A DNA stretch of 64,000 nucleotides from Tenericutes bacterium HGW-Tenericutes-2 (GCA_002839095.1 PGXL01000010.1:1-64000), one strand, 5' to 3'. Positions 19,884 to 29,167 are shown, counted from the first letter of the stretch. Made by a program: numbers and translations. The notes: generated by a model not told the origin, from the sequence alone.

Positions 19884-20332
19884 AGTGCATCCTCCAAATA
19901 TTTTTTGATTGCAAGAAATTGTGCCTGATAGCCAGAGCATCGACATAGATTTCCAACAACATATTTTTTTATCTCTTCATCTGTAGGATTTTTGAGTTCT
20001 TTTTTCATTGCATAGATTGTAAGTGCAAGACCAGAGTTACAAAATCCACATTGATCTGCTCCTTCTTCTCCAAAATAATCGCTAATCCGGTCAACTTCTT
20101 TTTGAATCCCCTCCACAGTCGTTATATGTCTTTCTGAAAGTAAGACTGTTAAGATAGAGCATGAAAGGATAGGTTTTCCATCTAAAAGTACTGTACAAAC
20201 TCCACAGGTGGATTGATTGCAACCTTTTTTGACAGATGTTATATGATGATTTCTTAATGTGTCTAATAAATACTCATCTGGTGAAACATCAAATGTTTTT
20301 GCTTTATTGTTCAGTATTAATTTCACTTTCAT
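19880..20332 (-). CDS. Xanthine dehydrogenase-type 2Fe-2S subunit (set 2)
   Basis: Iron-sulfur subunit of 150 residues. The first cluster ligands are in CNQSTCGVC (near residue 38) plus C58; the second in CGFCNSG (near 95) and CRCSGY (near 130). In the first motif Asn-Gln-Ser-Thr replaces the more usual Gly-Glu-Gly-Glu, but all cysteines are kept. GGAGG lies seven bases before the ATG. It is coupled to the FAD gene upstream and the molybdenum gene downstream by four-base overlaps. Confidence 0.93.
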   Translation of the reverse strand: MKVKLILNNKAKTFDVSPDEYLLDTLRNHHITSVKKGCNQSTCGVCTVLLDGKPILSCSILTVLLSERHITTVEGIQKEVDRISDYFGEEGADQCGFCNSGLALTIYAMKKELKNPTDEEIKKYVVGNLCRCSGYQAQFLAIKKYLEDAL

Positions 20333-21123
20333 GATAAAACCTCCTTCAAACCTCGTTTAACATAGACCTTGGCGAGCTCTCTGCGATATGATTCATCTGC
20401 AGCTTCATTCGATCCAAATCGAACGTGCTTTAATACCAGTTCGACTGCTTGATCCATATTAGAATCCTCAATTTTATTAAGATGATTCAAATAATCCATA
20501 GCTTCATGTGCAAGAACTCCAACTCCAGGTCTCGAGCCTAAAGATATTCTAAATCCGTGTATACCTTTATAAATTGCAATATTTAATATTGAAAAATCTA
20601 AAACTGTATTTCCTACCTTTTTAAAATAGCCTTTACCATTTTCTTTTTCAATCACGATTTTAGTTAGAATCTTCGTTAATTTTCCCTTTGACTTTAAATA
20701 TTCTTCTAAGGCCATTTCCCCCTCAGGATAAAATATAAGCCTGATGCTTAATGTAAGTAAAGGTGTAATAATATCAGAGAAAGGAAATCTACCAATTATA
20801 CTTCCACCAATCGATGCAAGATTTCTAAATCCTACACCCATGATTTGTCCAGCAGCTGTGCTTATATATCCTTTGCCTAGAGATTGAATCGAACTGTTTG
20901 TTTCAAAATCACGTAGTGTAACAAGTGCACCTACTTCAATTGTTTGTTCTTTTTCTTCAATTAGGTTTAAAGATAATCCAGACAAATCAACCATCGTTTC
21001 ATGATCAGAGGTACTCATCTTAAGCCATGCTCCACCTCCTGCAATGAAGTTTGAGGAATGCTCATTTAATTTTTGGTATGCATCTTGAAGTGTAGCAGCT
21101 TTATAATAGTTTTTAATTTCCAT
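20329..21123 (-). CDS. Xanthine dehydrogenase-type FAD subunit (set 2)
   Basis: FAD-binding subunit, 264 residues. The first flavin motif is FIAGGGAWLKMS (near residue 27), a variant of AGGTDL; the second is LASIGGSIIGRFPFSD (near 100), a variant of TxGGNI. These departures from consensus suggest a divergent subfamily, although the fold and the C-terminal domain remain recognisable. It overlaps the mocA end by 11 bp and has AAGGAAGG before its ATG. Confidence 0.87.
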   Translation of the reverse strand: MEIKNYYKAATLQDAYQKLNEHSSNFIAGGGAWLKMSTSDHETMVDLSGLSLNLIEEKEQTIEVGALVTLRDFETNSSIQSLGKGYISTAAGQIMGVGFRNLASIGGSIIGRFPFSDIITPLLTLSIRLIFYPEGEMALEEYLKSKGKLTKILTKIVIEKENGKGYFKKVGNTVLDFSILNIAIYKGIHGFRISLGSRPGVGVLAHEAMDYLNHLNKIEDSNMDQAVELVLKHVRFGSNEAADESYRRELAKVYVKRGLKEVLS

Positions 21124-21691
21124 TATAATCGCCTTCCTTTCTTTGAATTATATTTCTAAAATCTTCTATTGTATCAATATCAGCTAGTATAAATTCATCA
21201 AGTACTTCTATAAACTCTAAATCATATCGATTTCTAAAAGCCTTTAAGTTCGATGTTAACGATTCTTTTTTTAAATCACTTATTAGTTCCTTCTTTATAA
21301 AAAGTGGATGTCCACCTTTTCCATGAAATGAAGGAACTCTTATTTTTTTGGCACCTGATAAAAGCATTTGATAGGTTTTCGGACATACAAAGGGGCAATC
21401 TCCTGGTAGAACAAAAAAGTCCTCGCTTAAAGCGCTGACTCCAGTAAGTACAGAGGAAAACATTCCCATTTCATAATTTTCGTTTAGTATACATTTTACT
21501 TGTGGATATTTACTAACTAATTCGCTAATTTCATCATGGTAATGACCAGTCACAACAAAAATCTGGTTGACGAATGGAATCATACCATCAATAGCATGCA
21601 AGATTAAAGGTTTGTTTTTAAACAATAGGAGCATCTTGTTTTGCTTTGCACGAGCTGAATATCCTCCTGCTAAGATGAGACCTTGTGTCAT
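21113..21691 (-). CDS. mocA: Molybdenum cofactor cytidylyl/nucleotidyltransferase, MocA-like
   Basis: NTP-transferase of 192 residues that probably adds CMP to molybdopterin to make the dinucleotide cofactor of xanthine dehydrogenase-type enzymes. The nucleotide loop is LAGGYSARAKQNK (residues 6-18), where the usual xGxxK glycine is replaced. LPGDCPFV (near 93) holds the metal aspartate, and GGHPLF is a MocA hallmark. As first gene of the operon, with GAGGTG six bases before its ATG, it precedes the enzymes needing its product. E. coli YgfJ is the comparable protein. Confidence 0.87.
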   Translation of the reverse strand: MTQGLILAGGYSARAKQNKMLLLFKNKPLILHAIDGMIPFVNQIFVVTGHYHDEISELVSKYPQVKCILNENYEMGMFSSVLTGVSALSEDFFVLPGDCPFVCPKTYQMLLSGAKKIRVPSFHGKGGHPLFIKKELISDLKKESLTSNLKAFRNRYDLEFIEVLDEFILADIDTIEDFRNIIQRKEGDYNGN

Positions 21692-21810
21692 ATTAACACC
21701 TCAAATTATATGCAAAAATAAACGATATCCCACGTATTATTTGCCTGATCCTATATTCATGTATGAAATTGTCTATTGATGCGATTATCTTAATAATAGA
21801 ATAGCATTAA

Positions 21811-21849
21811 TTATAAAAATAAACAACACTTTATGATAAAGTGCTGTTT
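21811..21849 (-). terminator. Terminator downstream of plsC
   Basis: A 13-bp stem (AAACAACACTTTA / TAAAGTGCTGTTT, one wobble) with a 3-base loop is followed, on the minus strand, by a T-rich stretch. It separates plsC from the purine operon, so the operon promoter should lie in 21692-21810. I could not identify a convincing one there. Confidence 0.75.
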
Positions 21850-21888
21850 GATTTGCTTAATTTAATTCATTATAATTATCTATTGAAC

Positions 21889-22671
21889 TTAGGCATGCTT
21901 GGCATTAATTCTTGACATCACAAGTTCTGCGATTTGATGTGTAGTAAAATCCTTAATCTCATCAAAGTGAATAAGCTTCATCAACGTTAGTTTTCGTCTA
22001 CTTCTTTTAAATGGCGCTCTTTTTCTTAATAAATCGTTTCCATCATATCTGACAACTAAAATATTTGCTGCTGCCTTAAGGGCAAGCTTAAATGCACCTG
22101 GTTTCATCGATTTTACATTAGGATCCAATCTATTTCCGATATTACCCTCTGGAAACACAAGTATTGCATGTCCACTTTTGACTGTTTCGACTGCTTTATC
22201 GAGTTCAATAACCGTCTCTCTTGGATTGTTTCTATTGATTGGAAAAACATTATAGGCTTTTAGCCACCAACTGATCAATGGTAGCTTCATCACTGATTTT
22301 TTTGGGGTTAATGTAATTGCTCTCGGAAGAACCTCTAAGATTGCGAATGCATCTGTGTAAGACTTATGATTTGCATAGATAACAAGTGGTCCGTCCTTAG
22401 GAAGATTTTCAATTCCATCGATGGTAACCTTTAAGTTTAAAATAAAATGATTTAAAAAATAAGCCATGCTTCTCATCATGTATGATTTATATGGATGTTT
22501 GGATGGTAGAATTGCAACCAATGGAAAATTAAGTAAATAGAAAAATAGCATGGTCAAAAACGATAGTGGCAGAGATACAAGCAACCACAAAATGATAAAA
22601 TAGTAATTTGTAAGTGATGTGAAATAAACCGTATAAAATACTAGACTTATAAAAAAGATTAATGTAGCCAT
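21889..22671 (-). CDS. plsC: 1-acyl-sn-glycerol-3-phosphate acyltransferase
   Basis: Membrane acyltransferase that makes phosphatidic acid from lysophosphatidic acid. The N-terminus has two hydrophobic segments (about residues 1-55). The catalytic HX4D block is NHKSYTD near residue 102, and the substrate-binding FPEGNIG lies near 172. It is about 260 residues, typical of PlsC. The ATG at 22671 is used instead of a GTG at 22677, with GAGG five bases upstream. It is transcribed alone. Confidence 0.88.
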   Translation of the reverse strand: MATLIFFISLVFYTVYFTSLTNYYFIILWLLVSLPLSFLTMLFFYLLNFPLVAILPSKHPYKSYMMRSMAYFLNHFILNLKVTIDGIENLPKDGPLVIYANHKSYTDAFAILEVLPRAITLTPKKSVMKLPLISWWLKAYNVFPINRNNPRETVIELDKAVETVKSGHAILVFPEGNIGNRLDPNVKSMKPGAFKLALKAAANILVVRYDGNDLLRKRAPFKRSRRKLTLMKLIHFDEIKDFTTHQIAELVMSRINAKHA

Positions 22672-22792
22672 AAACACCTCATGCTTTTCTAGTATTATAC
22701 AAGAAACTTAAGTGAAATGCTACTCTTTGTACTTATAACACAATGTAAGTCAATCTTCTCATTTGATGAACAAATAAAGGGTAAGTATTCAA

Positions 22793-22820
22793 TAAAAAAA
22801 AACAGCAATTGCTTGCTGTT
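22793..22820 (-). terminator. Terminator after degV
   Basis: A perfect 8-bp stem (AACAGCAA / TTGCTGTT) with a GCAA tetraloop in the minus-strand transcript is followed by about ten T. It lies ten bases past the degV stop. Confidence 0.92.
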
Positions 22821-22829
22821 TTAAATTTG

Positions 22830-23678
22830 TTATTTTGCTACTCTTGCTACATATGCAAACATCATTGGTCCAGTATGAATTCCTAAAACTGGAGTTAATG
22901 CTGAGATAGTTAGTGTTCTAACATCTAACACCTTAGATAGCATGCTACCTAACTGTTCAGCTTTTTCTTTATCATCACCATAATGCACAGTTAAATCAAT
23001 CTTTTTACCTTCGAATTTTTTAATCATCAAATCCTTCATTGAAAGTAATGATCTTTGTAATCCGAATGCTTTTGATAATGTGATATATACACCTTCATCG
23101 TTTACTGTTATGACTGGCTTAATATGGAGTATATCACCGATTGTTCCTTCAACCTTACCAATTCTTCCACCTCTTTTTAAATACTTCAAGGTGTTAATCG
23201 TGTAAATTGCTAAAGAATCATTAAAGCGTTGTTCATTAAGCTTTTCAACGATGTCTTTAGGTGCAACTCCCTTTTTGACTAATTCAAGTGCTTGTTCAAC
23301 AATATATCCTTGTCCACCACCTAAAGTCTTTGTATCATAATGCGTGATTTTTAATCCTTTAACGTCTTCTAATGCAATTCTAAATGCATTAAACGTTCCT
23401 GACAATCCTGAAGAAATATTGATGACTAGTGCATCTGTATATCCTTCCTTTTTGACTTTTTCAAGAATTTGAGTTAAATCCTCCATGTTTGGTAAGCTAG
23501 TAGTGATGACCTTATCATCAATTTGTGCGTAAACCTCTTCTGCTGAAATTTCTACTTGATCTCTAAAACTTTTTCCATCTACTAAAATCATCAATGGAAT
23601 GACAAACAAATTCGTATGCTTTTTGATAAATGCTTGAGACAGGTTTGCCCCTGAATCGGTAATAATTGCTGTTTTCAT
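22830..23678 (-). CDS. DegV family fatty-acid-binding protein
   Basis: 282-residue DegV/FakB-type protein that binds a fatty acid for phosphorylation by a FakA-type kinase. DSGANLS sits at the start (near residue 8) and NISSGLSGTFNA near 87, the two conserved ligand-contact motifs. The C-terminal domain ends with the HTGPGM-like IHTGPMM. AAAGGAG precedes the ATG. No fakA is in the window. Host-derived fatty acid incorporation is the usual role of such proteins. Confidence 0.9.
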   Translation of the reverse strand: MKTAIITDSGANLSQAFIKKHTNLFVIPLMILVDGKSFRDQVEISAEEVYAQIDDKVITTSLPNMEDLTQILEKVKKEGYTDALVINISSGLSGTFNAFRIALEDVKGLKITHYDTKTLGGGQGYIVEQALELVKKGVAPKDIVEKLNEQRFNDSLAIYTINTLKYLKRGGRIGKVEGTIGDILHIKPVITVNDEGVYITLSKAFGLQRSLLSMKDLMIKKFEGKKIDLTVHYGDDKEKAEQLGSMLSKVLDVRTLTISALTPVLGIHTGPMMFAYVARVAK

Positions 23679-23938
23679 TTCTTAAATCTCCTTTTTCATA
23701 TATTCATTATGGTATATGTCAGTTTTTCCGACATGTCGATTTTTGATTTATCATGTTTATAAATATTTTTATATCCATCAAAAGATTAACATAAGATTGG
23801 GTCTTAGTCAATGAATAGAGGCTATAGACTGTTTATTCGCCTAAATATGTAAATATATGGGTGAAATTTGCTCTAAAATAGATTAAATCTTCTATTTCTA
23901 TTGACTTGATATACATAGTATAGTGCGTATTCTTTGCC

Positions 23939-23967
23939 TTGAACATGATTATTCGTTATATTATCAT
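23939..23967 (+). promoter_or_regulatory. Candidate promoter for trhO
   Basis: TTGAAC and TATCAT with a 17-base spacer lie about 30 bases before the trhO start. Each hexamer matches consensus at four of six positions. The rest of the 319-bp gap 23679-23997 is AT-rich and shows no other feature I can support. Confidence 0.4.
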
Positions 23968-23997
23968 TAGAGCATATTTTTAAGGGAGCAAGTCAAG

Positions 23998-24918
23998 ATG
24001 AAAGATTATAGAGTTTTATTATATTATCACTACAATTTTATAGAGGATCCAGATACACTACGTGAAGAGCATTTAAAATTCTGCAAGGAAATTGGGCTCT
24101 TAGGTAGAGTGTTTATTTCAAAGGAGGGTATCAATGGAACTGTTAGTGGAACCGTTGAACAGACCAATCTATATATGAAAGCATTAGAGGAAAGTGAATA
24201 CTTCAAGGGTATACAATTTAAAATTGATGAATCTGATGAGCATGTTTTCAAAAAGATGCATGTTAGAGTTAAAAATGAATTGGTTAATTTCAGTCTTGAG
24301 GATGATATCAATCCACTAGAGATCACTGGTAAATATTTAGAGCCAAAGGATTTTTATGAGGGATTAACTGATCCAAACACCATAGTTATTGATGCCAGAA
24401 ACGATTATGAATATGATGTTGGACATTTTAGAGGTGCGATTAAACCAGAGATTGGTACCTTTAGAGAATTACCAAATTGGATTAGAGAACATAAGCATTT
24501 ACTTGAAGGAAAAAAGATTATGACATATTGCACCGGTGGTGTAAGATGTGAAAAATTTTCTGGATGGCTAAAGCGTGAAGGCTTTGAGGATGTTGGACAG
24601 CTTCATGGTGGTATTGTTACCTATGGTAAGGATCCATTCGCTCAGGGTCAGCTTTGGGATGGTAATTGTTATGTTTTTGATAAGAGATTAAGTGTGCCTA
24701 TCAATAGAGTCGAACATGTCATTGTTGGAAGAGATTATTTCACAGGTGAGCCCTGCGAACGATATATTAATTGTGCAAATCCTGAATGTAATAAACAAAT
24801 TATTGCGAGCGAAGAAAGCGAACGATTACATCTAGGTGCGTGTTCTGAGGAATGTCGAGTTCATCCAAGAAATAGATATGTACTTCAAATGAAGGAAAAT
24901 GAATTGTTTGAAAAATAA
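23998..24918 (+). CDS. trhO: tRNA uridine hydroxylase, rhodanese family
   Basis: Oxygen-dependent tRNA U34 hydroxylase (YceA family, 306 residues). An N-terminal acylphosphatase-like domain (about 1-95) precedes a rhodanese domain with the catalytic cysteine in [10 protein letters not shown] near residue 180. The C-terminal tail has paired cysteines ([15 protein letters not shown]) that may bind zinc. GGGAG lies ten bases before the ATG. It is monocistronic, followed immediately by a terminator. Confidence 0.9.
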   Translation: MKDYRVLLYYHYNFIEDPDTLREEHLKFCKEIGLLGRVFISKEGINGTVSGTVEQTNLYMKALEESEYFKGIQFKIDESDEHVFKKMHVRVKNELVNFSLEDDINPLEITGKYLEPKDFYEGLTDPNTIVIDARNDYEYDVGHFRGAIKPEIGTFRELPNWIREHKHLLEGKKIMTYCTGGVRCEKFSGWLKREGFEDVGQLHGGIVTYGKDPFAQGQLWDGNCYVFDKRLSVPINRVEHVIVGRDYFTGEPCERYINCANPECNKQIIASEESERLHLGACSEECRVHPRNRYVLQMKENELFEK

Positions 24919-24939
24919 AACACCTGTTGGTGTTTTTTT
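24917..24939 (+). terminator. Terminator after trhO
   Basis: The stem AAAACACC / GGTGTTTT with a TGTT loop and a run of T directly follows the trhO stop, overlapping the end of the convergent gene. Confidence 0.85.
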
Positions 24940-25492
24940 ATTCTAGAGGCTTTAAATTTTTTTCTAGTCTTTCAATGATTTGACTTAATCTTTTGACTTT
25001 GGTGCTTTCTTGTTTTGCAGACAAATAAAATCCAGTATACGTTTTTTGTACAGAAAAAGACATAGAACACAAATGCTGATAGGCTAAATCATGAGTTTTA
25101 ACTAAATCGTGCAATTGTTGAACATGATCTTCAGTTATAACATCCAGTTCATTTTCCCAGACATGATCATTTTTTGCCTCTTGGATAGCATCCAACCCAT
25201 GTGAAGTCATTTTGCCTTCAGAAATCAACTTTTCTGATAATTCGCGATTTCTTTTTGACCAGTTGCTTTTCTTTCTTCTTTTCGCGAAATATTTGATATA
25301 GGAAAATTCATCTATTTTATTGATTTGACCATCTATCCAACCAAAGCACAATGCTTCTTCTAATGCTTCATTTGGTGACAATGTCTTTGGACCATTCGTC
25401 TTACCAAAAATTAACCAAATTCCTTTTTGGCTCGAATGGTTACTTTCTAGATATGATCTAAACTCCTGACGATTTTTAAATAGATGATTCAT
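24938..25492 (-). CDS. YdeI/OmpD-associated family protein
   Basis: 184-residue cytosolic protein of the YdeI/OmpD-associated family. Family landmarks include CFGWIDGQ near residue 48, KYFAKRRKKSNWSKRN near 65 and a basic C-terminal helix. The biochemical function of the family is unclear; some members have been linked to resistance to bacteriocins or cationic peptides. AAGAGG precedes the ATG. It stands alone between convergent trhO and an upstream minus-strand terminator. Confidence 0.82.
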   Translation of the reverse strand: MNHLFKNRQEFRSYLESNHSSQKGIWLIFGKTNGPKTLSPNEALEEALCFGWIDGQINKIDEFSYIKYFAKRRKKSNWSKRNRELSEKLISEGKMTSHGLDAIQEAKNDHVWENELDVITEDHVQQLHDLVKTHDLAYQHLCSMSFSVQKTYTGFYLSAKQESTKVKRLSQIIERLEKNLKPLE

Positions 25493-25536
25493 GTTAACCT
25501 CTTATACTGATTCTTTATTATATTATATTCCAATAA

Positions 25537-25563
25537 TAAAAAAAAGGAACTTTCTCAAGTTCC
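25537..25563 (-). terminator. Minus-strand terminator downstream of uidA
   Basis: A 7-bp stem GGAACTT / AAGTTCC with a GAGA tetraloop in the transcript and nine T. The nearest upstream minus-strand gene is uidA, 310 bp away, so either its 3' leader is long or an unrecognised transcript ends here. Confidence 0.85.
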
Positions 25564-25587
25564 ATATGCTTACTTATTATAATGATT

Positions 25588-25763
25588 GTATTCCCCATAT
25601 ATATCCGTACAAGAAACTAAAATACAAAATACTTCTAAATTCTTTACAAAATATTAAAGGTATATCTTCAATCAATTTATTGCTTAAAGAAAGTAATACT
25701 GTAAATCCCAATACTTAAACTCTTTAATCAGTGAATCACTAAAAATCTATATATGGGGAATAC
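25588..25763. repeat. 176-bp segment bounded by 16-bp perfect inverted repeats
   Basis: GTATTCCCCATATATA at 25588-25603 is exactly inverted at 25748-25763. The interior is AT-rich with no convincing reading frame, and no target-site duplication is visible. A MITE-like remnant, a structured RNA or paired regulatory sites are possible. The rest of the 382-bp gap 25493-25874 holds only the terminator at 25537-25563. Confidence 0.6.
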
Positions 25764-25874
25764 ACCTTGATAATACCATAGATTATTAAAATAATTCAAC
25801 TGCGATGCTGTTTTCTAAATAAGAGTGCTATATTTGACCTTATTTTATAAATAAGAAATGAAGAAATGAGTTTA

Positions 25875-27578
25875 TTATTTGTTTTTCCAGCTTTCTCTTA
25901 AGAAATGAGCGACCATCTTCGGTTGTCTATCTCTTGAGAATACACCCTTTTTATTTCCATTGAATCTTGTTAACCCTTGTTTTGTCATAAAATCTGCGAA
26001 ATTCCAAACATGCTCACCAATGACATAATCTAAATTAGAAATCGCTTGTTGATATAGGGCTAAGAATTCAACTTGAAATTCTTCAGAAAATGGAACTGAC
26101 GGTAGAGCATGCAATCCAGCAATGGTATCTGCACCAAATTCTGTTAGCATAATTGGCTTTTTAAATTTATCATAGTAGGATTGAAAATCATTTTTAATTC
26201 TCTCTTCAATCACATCGAGCTCTCCAAATTCAGAATACCAAGAAAAATATCTATTCAATCCAATGACATCTGCTAAGCTAGCGACTCGATTGACCTCTGC
26301 ATTGACCCATTCAACAATCATTAACGGAAGATTGGTCAATGTTCTCATATGCGAGAAAACGTCCTTAAAATAGCTATATGCGCCTTCTTCATGTGTGTTT
26401 GCTTCATTCGCTAAACTATACATAATGACTGACGGATGGTTTTTATCTCTTTGGACTAATTCAGTGAGCTGATTCATATGGACTTTTTTAGTTCTTTCAT
26501 CAACCTTACCAGGAACGAAAACCTTTTCTTCACTCCAAAAGTTTAACCCTACAGCAGGAATTTCATTAATAATCAATATACCCATTTGATCCGCTAAATC
26601 ATAAATCTCTTCGGCATAGGGATAGTGACTTGTCCGAAATGAATTCGCACAAATCCAATTCAGTAAATTCATGTCCTTTATATGAAAGGCTGAATTTGCT
26701 CCTTTACCGATAATCAAATGATCCTCATGCATCCCAAATCCCTTTAAATATATCTTCTTTTTATTTAAGAATAATTGATTATTCTTTATCTCTATCTCTC
26801 TAATTCCAAATCGCTCTTGATACATATCACTCTCAGTAACAACCTCTAGGGTGTATAAATATCCATATCCAATATCCCATAAATGTGGTTTATGGACAAC
26901 GATCATTCCATCTTGATCGCTACTAAAACCTACAACCTGTTGATTCATATCCTTAATTGAAACTAGTTTTATTTTTCCTTCTGTAAATACTTGATAGCTA
27001 ACATATGCTAAATCATCTTCAATTTTCGTTGTTATATAAATATCTTCAATTGGATTTTTTGGTCTTGTATATAAAATAACATCACGATGAATTCCTGAAA
27101 GATTTGCAAAATCATAATAAATGATTTGTTTCTCTAAACCATTCTTAACACCTATTTGTCCAATTGGAAGTGTCTCATAATCCAATCTATTATCTAAAAC
27201 TATGGATAAACGTAATGTATCATCAATCATTTCAAACGGAATCATTAAATCAATGGGTAAAAAACCTCCATTATGATCGCCAATTTTCACACCATTGATA
27301 TAAACACTTGTTTTATGGGTTGCTGCACCTATTCGAATTCTTAGCTCTTCATTTGAAATGATTTTAGGTACTTCAATGATTTTCTCATAGCATACCAAGC
27401 CAACATGATTTGCTACTGCTTTATCAACAACCAAATCATTATAGCTTGAAGGAACTGCCATCAATATCGAATCCTTCAATAGAAATCTAGGCTCATAATA
27501 TTCATCAACAATTGAAAAGTTCCAAATACCATTCAAACTCATTGTTAATCTTTTTTGATTTTGGATAGGATAAAGCAT
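25875..27578 (-). CDS. uidA: Beta-glucuronidase, GH2 family
   Basis: 567-residue glycoside hydrolase that removes glucuronic acid. The N-terminal sugar-binding jelly roll (LNGIWNFS, about residues 13-175) is followed by an Ig-like domain and a TIM barrel. The acid/base glutamate is in SLANEANTHE (near 393) and the nucleophile in TEFGADT (near 483). GFGMHED and NSFRTSHYPYAEE are GH2 signatures. It is slightly shorter than E. coli UidA (603). It carries no signal peptide, so it acts on imported glucuronides. It lies divergent from a MATE pump. Confidence 0.88.
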   Translation of the reverse strand: MLYPIQNQKRLTMSLNGIWNFSIVDEYYEPRFLLKDSILMAVPSSYNDLVVDKAVANHVGLVCYEKIIEVPKIISNEELRIRIGAATHKTSVYINGVKIGDHNGGFLPIDLMIPFEMIDDTLRLSIVLDNRLDYETLPIGQIGVKNGLEKQIIYYDFANLSGIHRDVILYTRPKNPIEDIYITTKIEDDLAYVSYQVFTEGKIKLVSIKDMNQQVVGFSSDQDGMIVVHKPHLWDIGYGYLYTLEVVTESDMYQERFGIREIEIKNNQLFLNKKKIYLKGFGMHEDHLIIGKGANSAFHIKDMNLLNWICANSFRTSHYPYAEEIYDLADQMGILIINEIPAVGLNFWSEEKVFVPGKVDERTKKVHMNQLTELVQRDKNHPSVIMYSLANEANTHEEGAYSYFKDVFSHMRTLTNLPLMIVEWVNAEVNRVASLADVIGLNRYFSWYSEFGELDVIEERIKNDFQSYYDKFKKPIMLTEFGADTIAGLHALPSVPFSEEFQVEFLALYQQAISNLDYVIGEHVWNFADFMTKQGLTRFNGNKKGVFSRDRQPKMVAHFLRESWKNK

Positions 27579-27704
27579 AATATCCCTACTTTCTTCTATT
27601 ATAGTAATATTTTACCATGCAAGAATCAAAGAATGATGTAAGTAAGTTGACATGAAGTCATTTTGATTATAAGATTACTCTAAAAGTTATAGGTGACATT
27701 AAAA

Positions 27705-29066
27705 ATGATTAAAGAGCAATTTGGAAATGTGAATTCAGATTTAACTGTTGGTTCAATCAATAAGCATTTAAAGCGAATAGCTATCCCAGCATCTATTGGC
27801 TTCCTTTTTAACACGCTATTTAATGTCGTAGACACCTTTTATGCTGGAAGACTATCTACAGAGGCTCTTGCTGGTTTAACCCTCTCATTTCCGATATTTT
27901 TCATTATTATTGCTCTAAGTGCTGGTATTGGAAACGCAGTTTCTGCGTTAGGCTCAATCGCACTTGGCAAAAAGGATAAAGATGCTTTCAATCAATTAGG
28001 ATTTAATGCGATTGCTTTAGGATTAATTAGTGGAATTGTTGTTACCTTGTTTGCTACGACGTTTACAAGACCACTCTTTATGCTCATTGGTGCAAGTGGT
28101 GAAGCTCTTGACTTAGGGATTGCTTATACAAATGTTATTTTTTATGGATCTGTTTTCTTTATATTAAACGCAGTCTTAAATGGTTTATTATCTGCACAAG
28201 GAGACACTAAGACATATCGAAACCTTTTAATTGTCAGCTTCTTCTTAAATTTATTTTTAGATCCATTATTCATATTCGGTTGGTTTGGTCTACCAAGACT
28301 AGGCGTTGTAGGGGTTGCCCTAGCAACTATTTTAATTCAAATCATTGGGACGATTTATTTAACAAGTCGGTTAATCAAATCGGAATGGATTGATATCAAA
28401 AAGCTTATATCCTCAAGGTTTACGATTAAAACCATGCTAGAGCTACTGAAACAAGCAATTCCTTCTACATTGAATATGGCAACGATAGCCATTGGTATTT
28501 TTATTATCAACTATTACGTTTTACAATATGGTGGCGTTGATGGAGTTGCAGCATTTGGTGCAGCTACTCGAATTGAGCAAATTGCTTTACTTCCTGCTTT
28601 AGGCTTAAATGTAGCAGCATTAACGATTGCAGGACAAAACTTTGGTGCTGGAAATAAAAAAAGAATCATAGAGGTTTACAAAAAAGCGATGATTGCTGGT
28701 GTCTCTATCATGATTATCGGTGGTATTGTAATTTTCCCTCTCGCTCCTTATTTGGTTTCTGTTTTCAATCAAAATCCAAATGTAATTTCAATAGGAACAA
28801 GATACTTGCGTATTGAAGTACTCGCCTTTGTTACCTATGTGATTCTAAATATTTCGATATCTGTTCTTCAAGGAATAAAAAAACCGAATTATGCAATCTT
28901 TATGGGTATATTTAGACAGGCACTTCCCTTTGGATTATTTTATTTGCTAGGAACAACTCTAAGCATGGGTTTAGATGGTGTTTGGTGGGGGATTGTTATC
29001 ATTAACTGGACTGCAGTCTGCATTACTCTTTATTACATAAAAGTTCAATTTAAAAAGCTTAAATAG
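27705..29066 (+). CDS. MATE family efflux transporter
   Basis: Multidrug and toxin extrusion pump with about 12 hydrophobic helices in two MatE halves (454 residues). The N-terminal half holds FNVVDTFYAGRLS and the second half ALGLNVAALTIAGQNFGAG, both typical of the NorM/DinF-like branch. The ATG at 27705 is chosen, with AGGTGA upstream, over a GTG at 27693. Substrate and coupling ion cannot be told from the sequence. A weak AT-rich hairpin with eight T follows the stop. Confidence 0.9.
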   Translation: MIKEQFGNVNSDLTVGSINKHLKRIAIPASIGFLFNTLFNVVDTFYAGRLSTEALAGLTLSFPIFFIIIALSAGIGNAVSALGSIALGKKDKDAFNQLGFNAIALGLISGIVVTLFATTFTRPLFMLIGASGEALDLGIAYTNVIFYGSVFFILNAVLNGLLSAQGDTKTYRNLLIVSFFLNLFLDPLFIFGWFGLPRLGVVGVALATILIQIIGTIYLTSRLIKSEWIDIKKLISSRFTIKTMLELLKQAIPSTLNMATIAIGIFIINYYVLQYGGVDGVAAFGAATRIEQIALLPALGLNVAALTIAGQNFGAGNKKRIIEVYKKAMIAGVSIMIIGGIVIFPLAPYLVSVFNQNPNVISIGTRYLRIEVLAFVTYVILNISISVLQGIKKPNYAIFMGIFRQALPFGLFYLLGTTLSMGLDGVWWGIVIINWTAVCITLYYIKVQFKKLK

Positions 29067-29076
29067 ATAGTTAAAC

Positions 29077-29105
29077 ATAAAAAATCATAATTTATGGTTT
29101 TTTTT
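29077..29105 (+). terminator. Weak terminator after MATE gene
   Basis: An A-rich arm (AAAAAATCATAA) pairs with TTATGGTTTTTT including a G-T wobble, and further T follow. The stem is almost all A-T. Confidence 0.5.
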
Positions 29106-29167
29106 GTTCATTCTCGACATTTCTATCATATAATATCAACGTAAGAAAAAAATAAGGGGTGAATTTT

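Noticed and set aside
21692-21811. Purine riboswitch before the mocA operon
   Set aside because: A stretch on the minus strand, AATAATACGTGGGATATCG, faintly resembles the start of a purine aptamer, but the UUUCUACC core and second half are missing.
25491-25718. Small plus-strand gene across the inverted-repeat region
   Set aside because: It spans a terminator hairpin and one arm of the inverted repeat, has an Ile/Asn/Lys-rich composition expected by chance, and lacks a family match.
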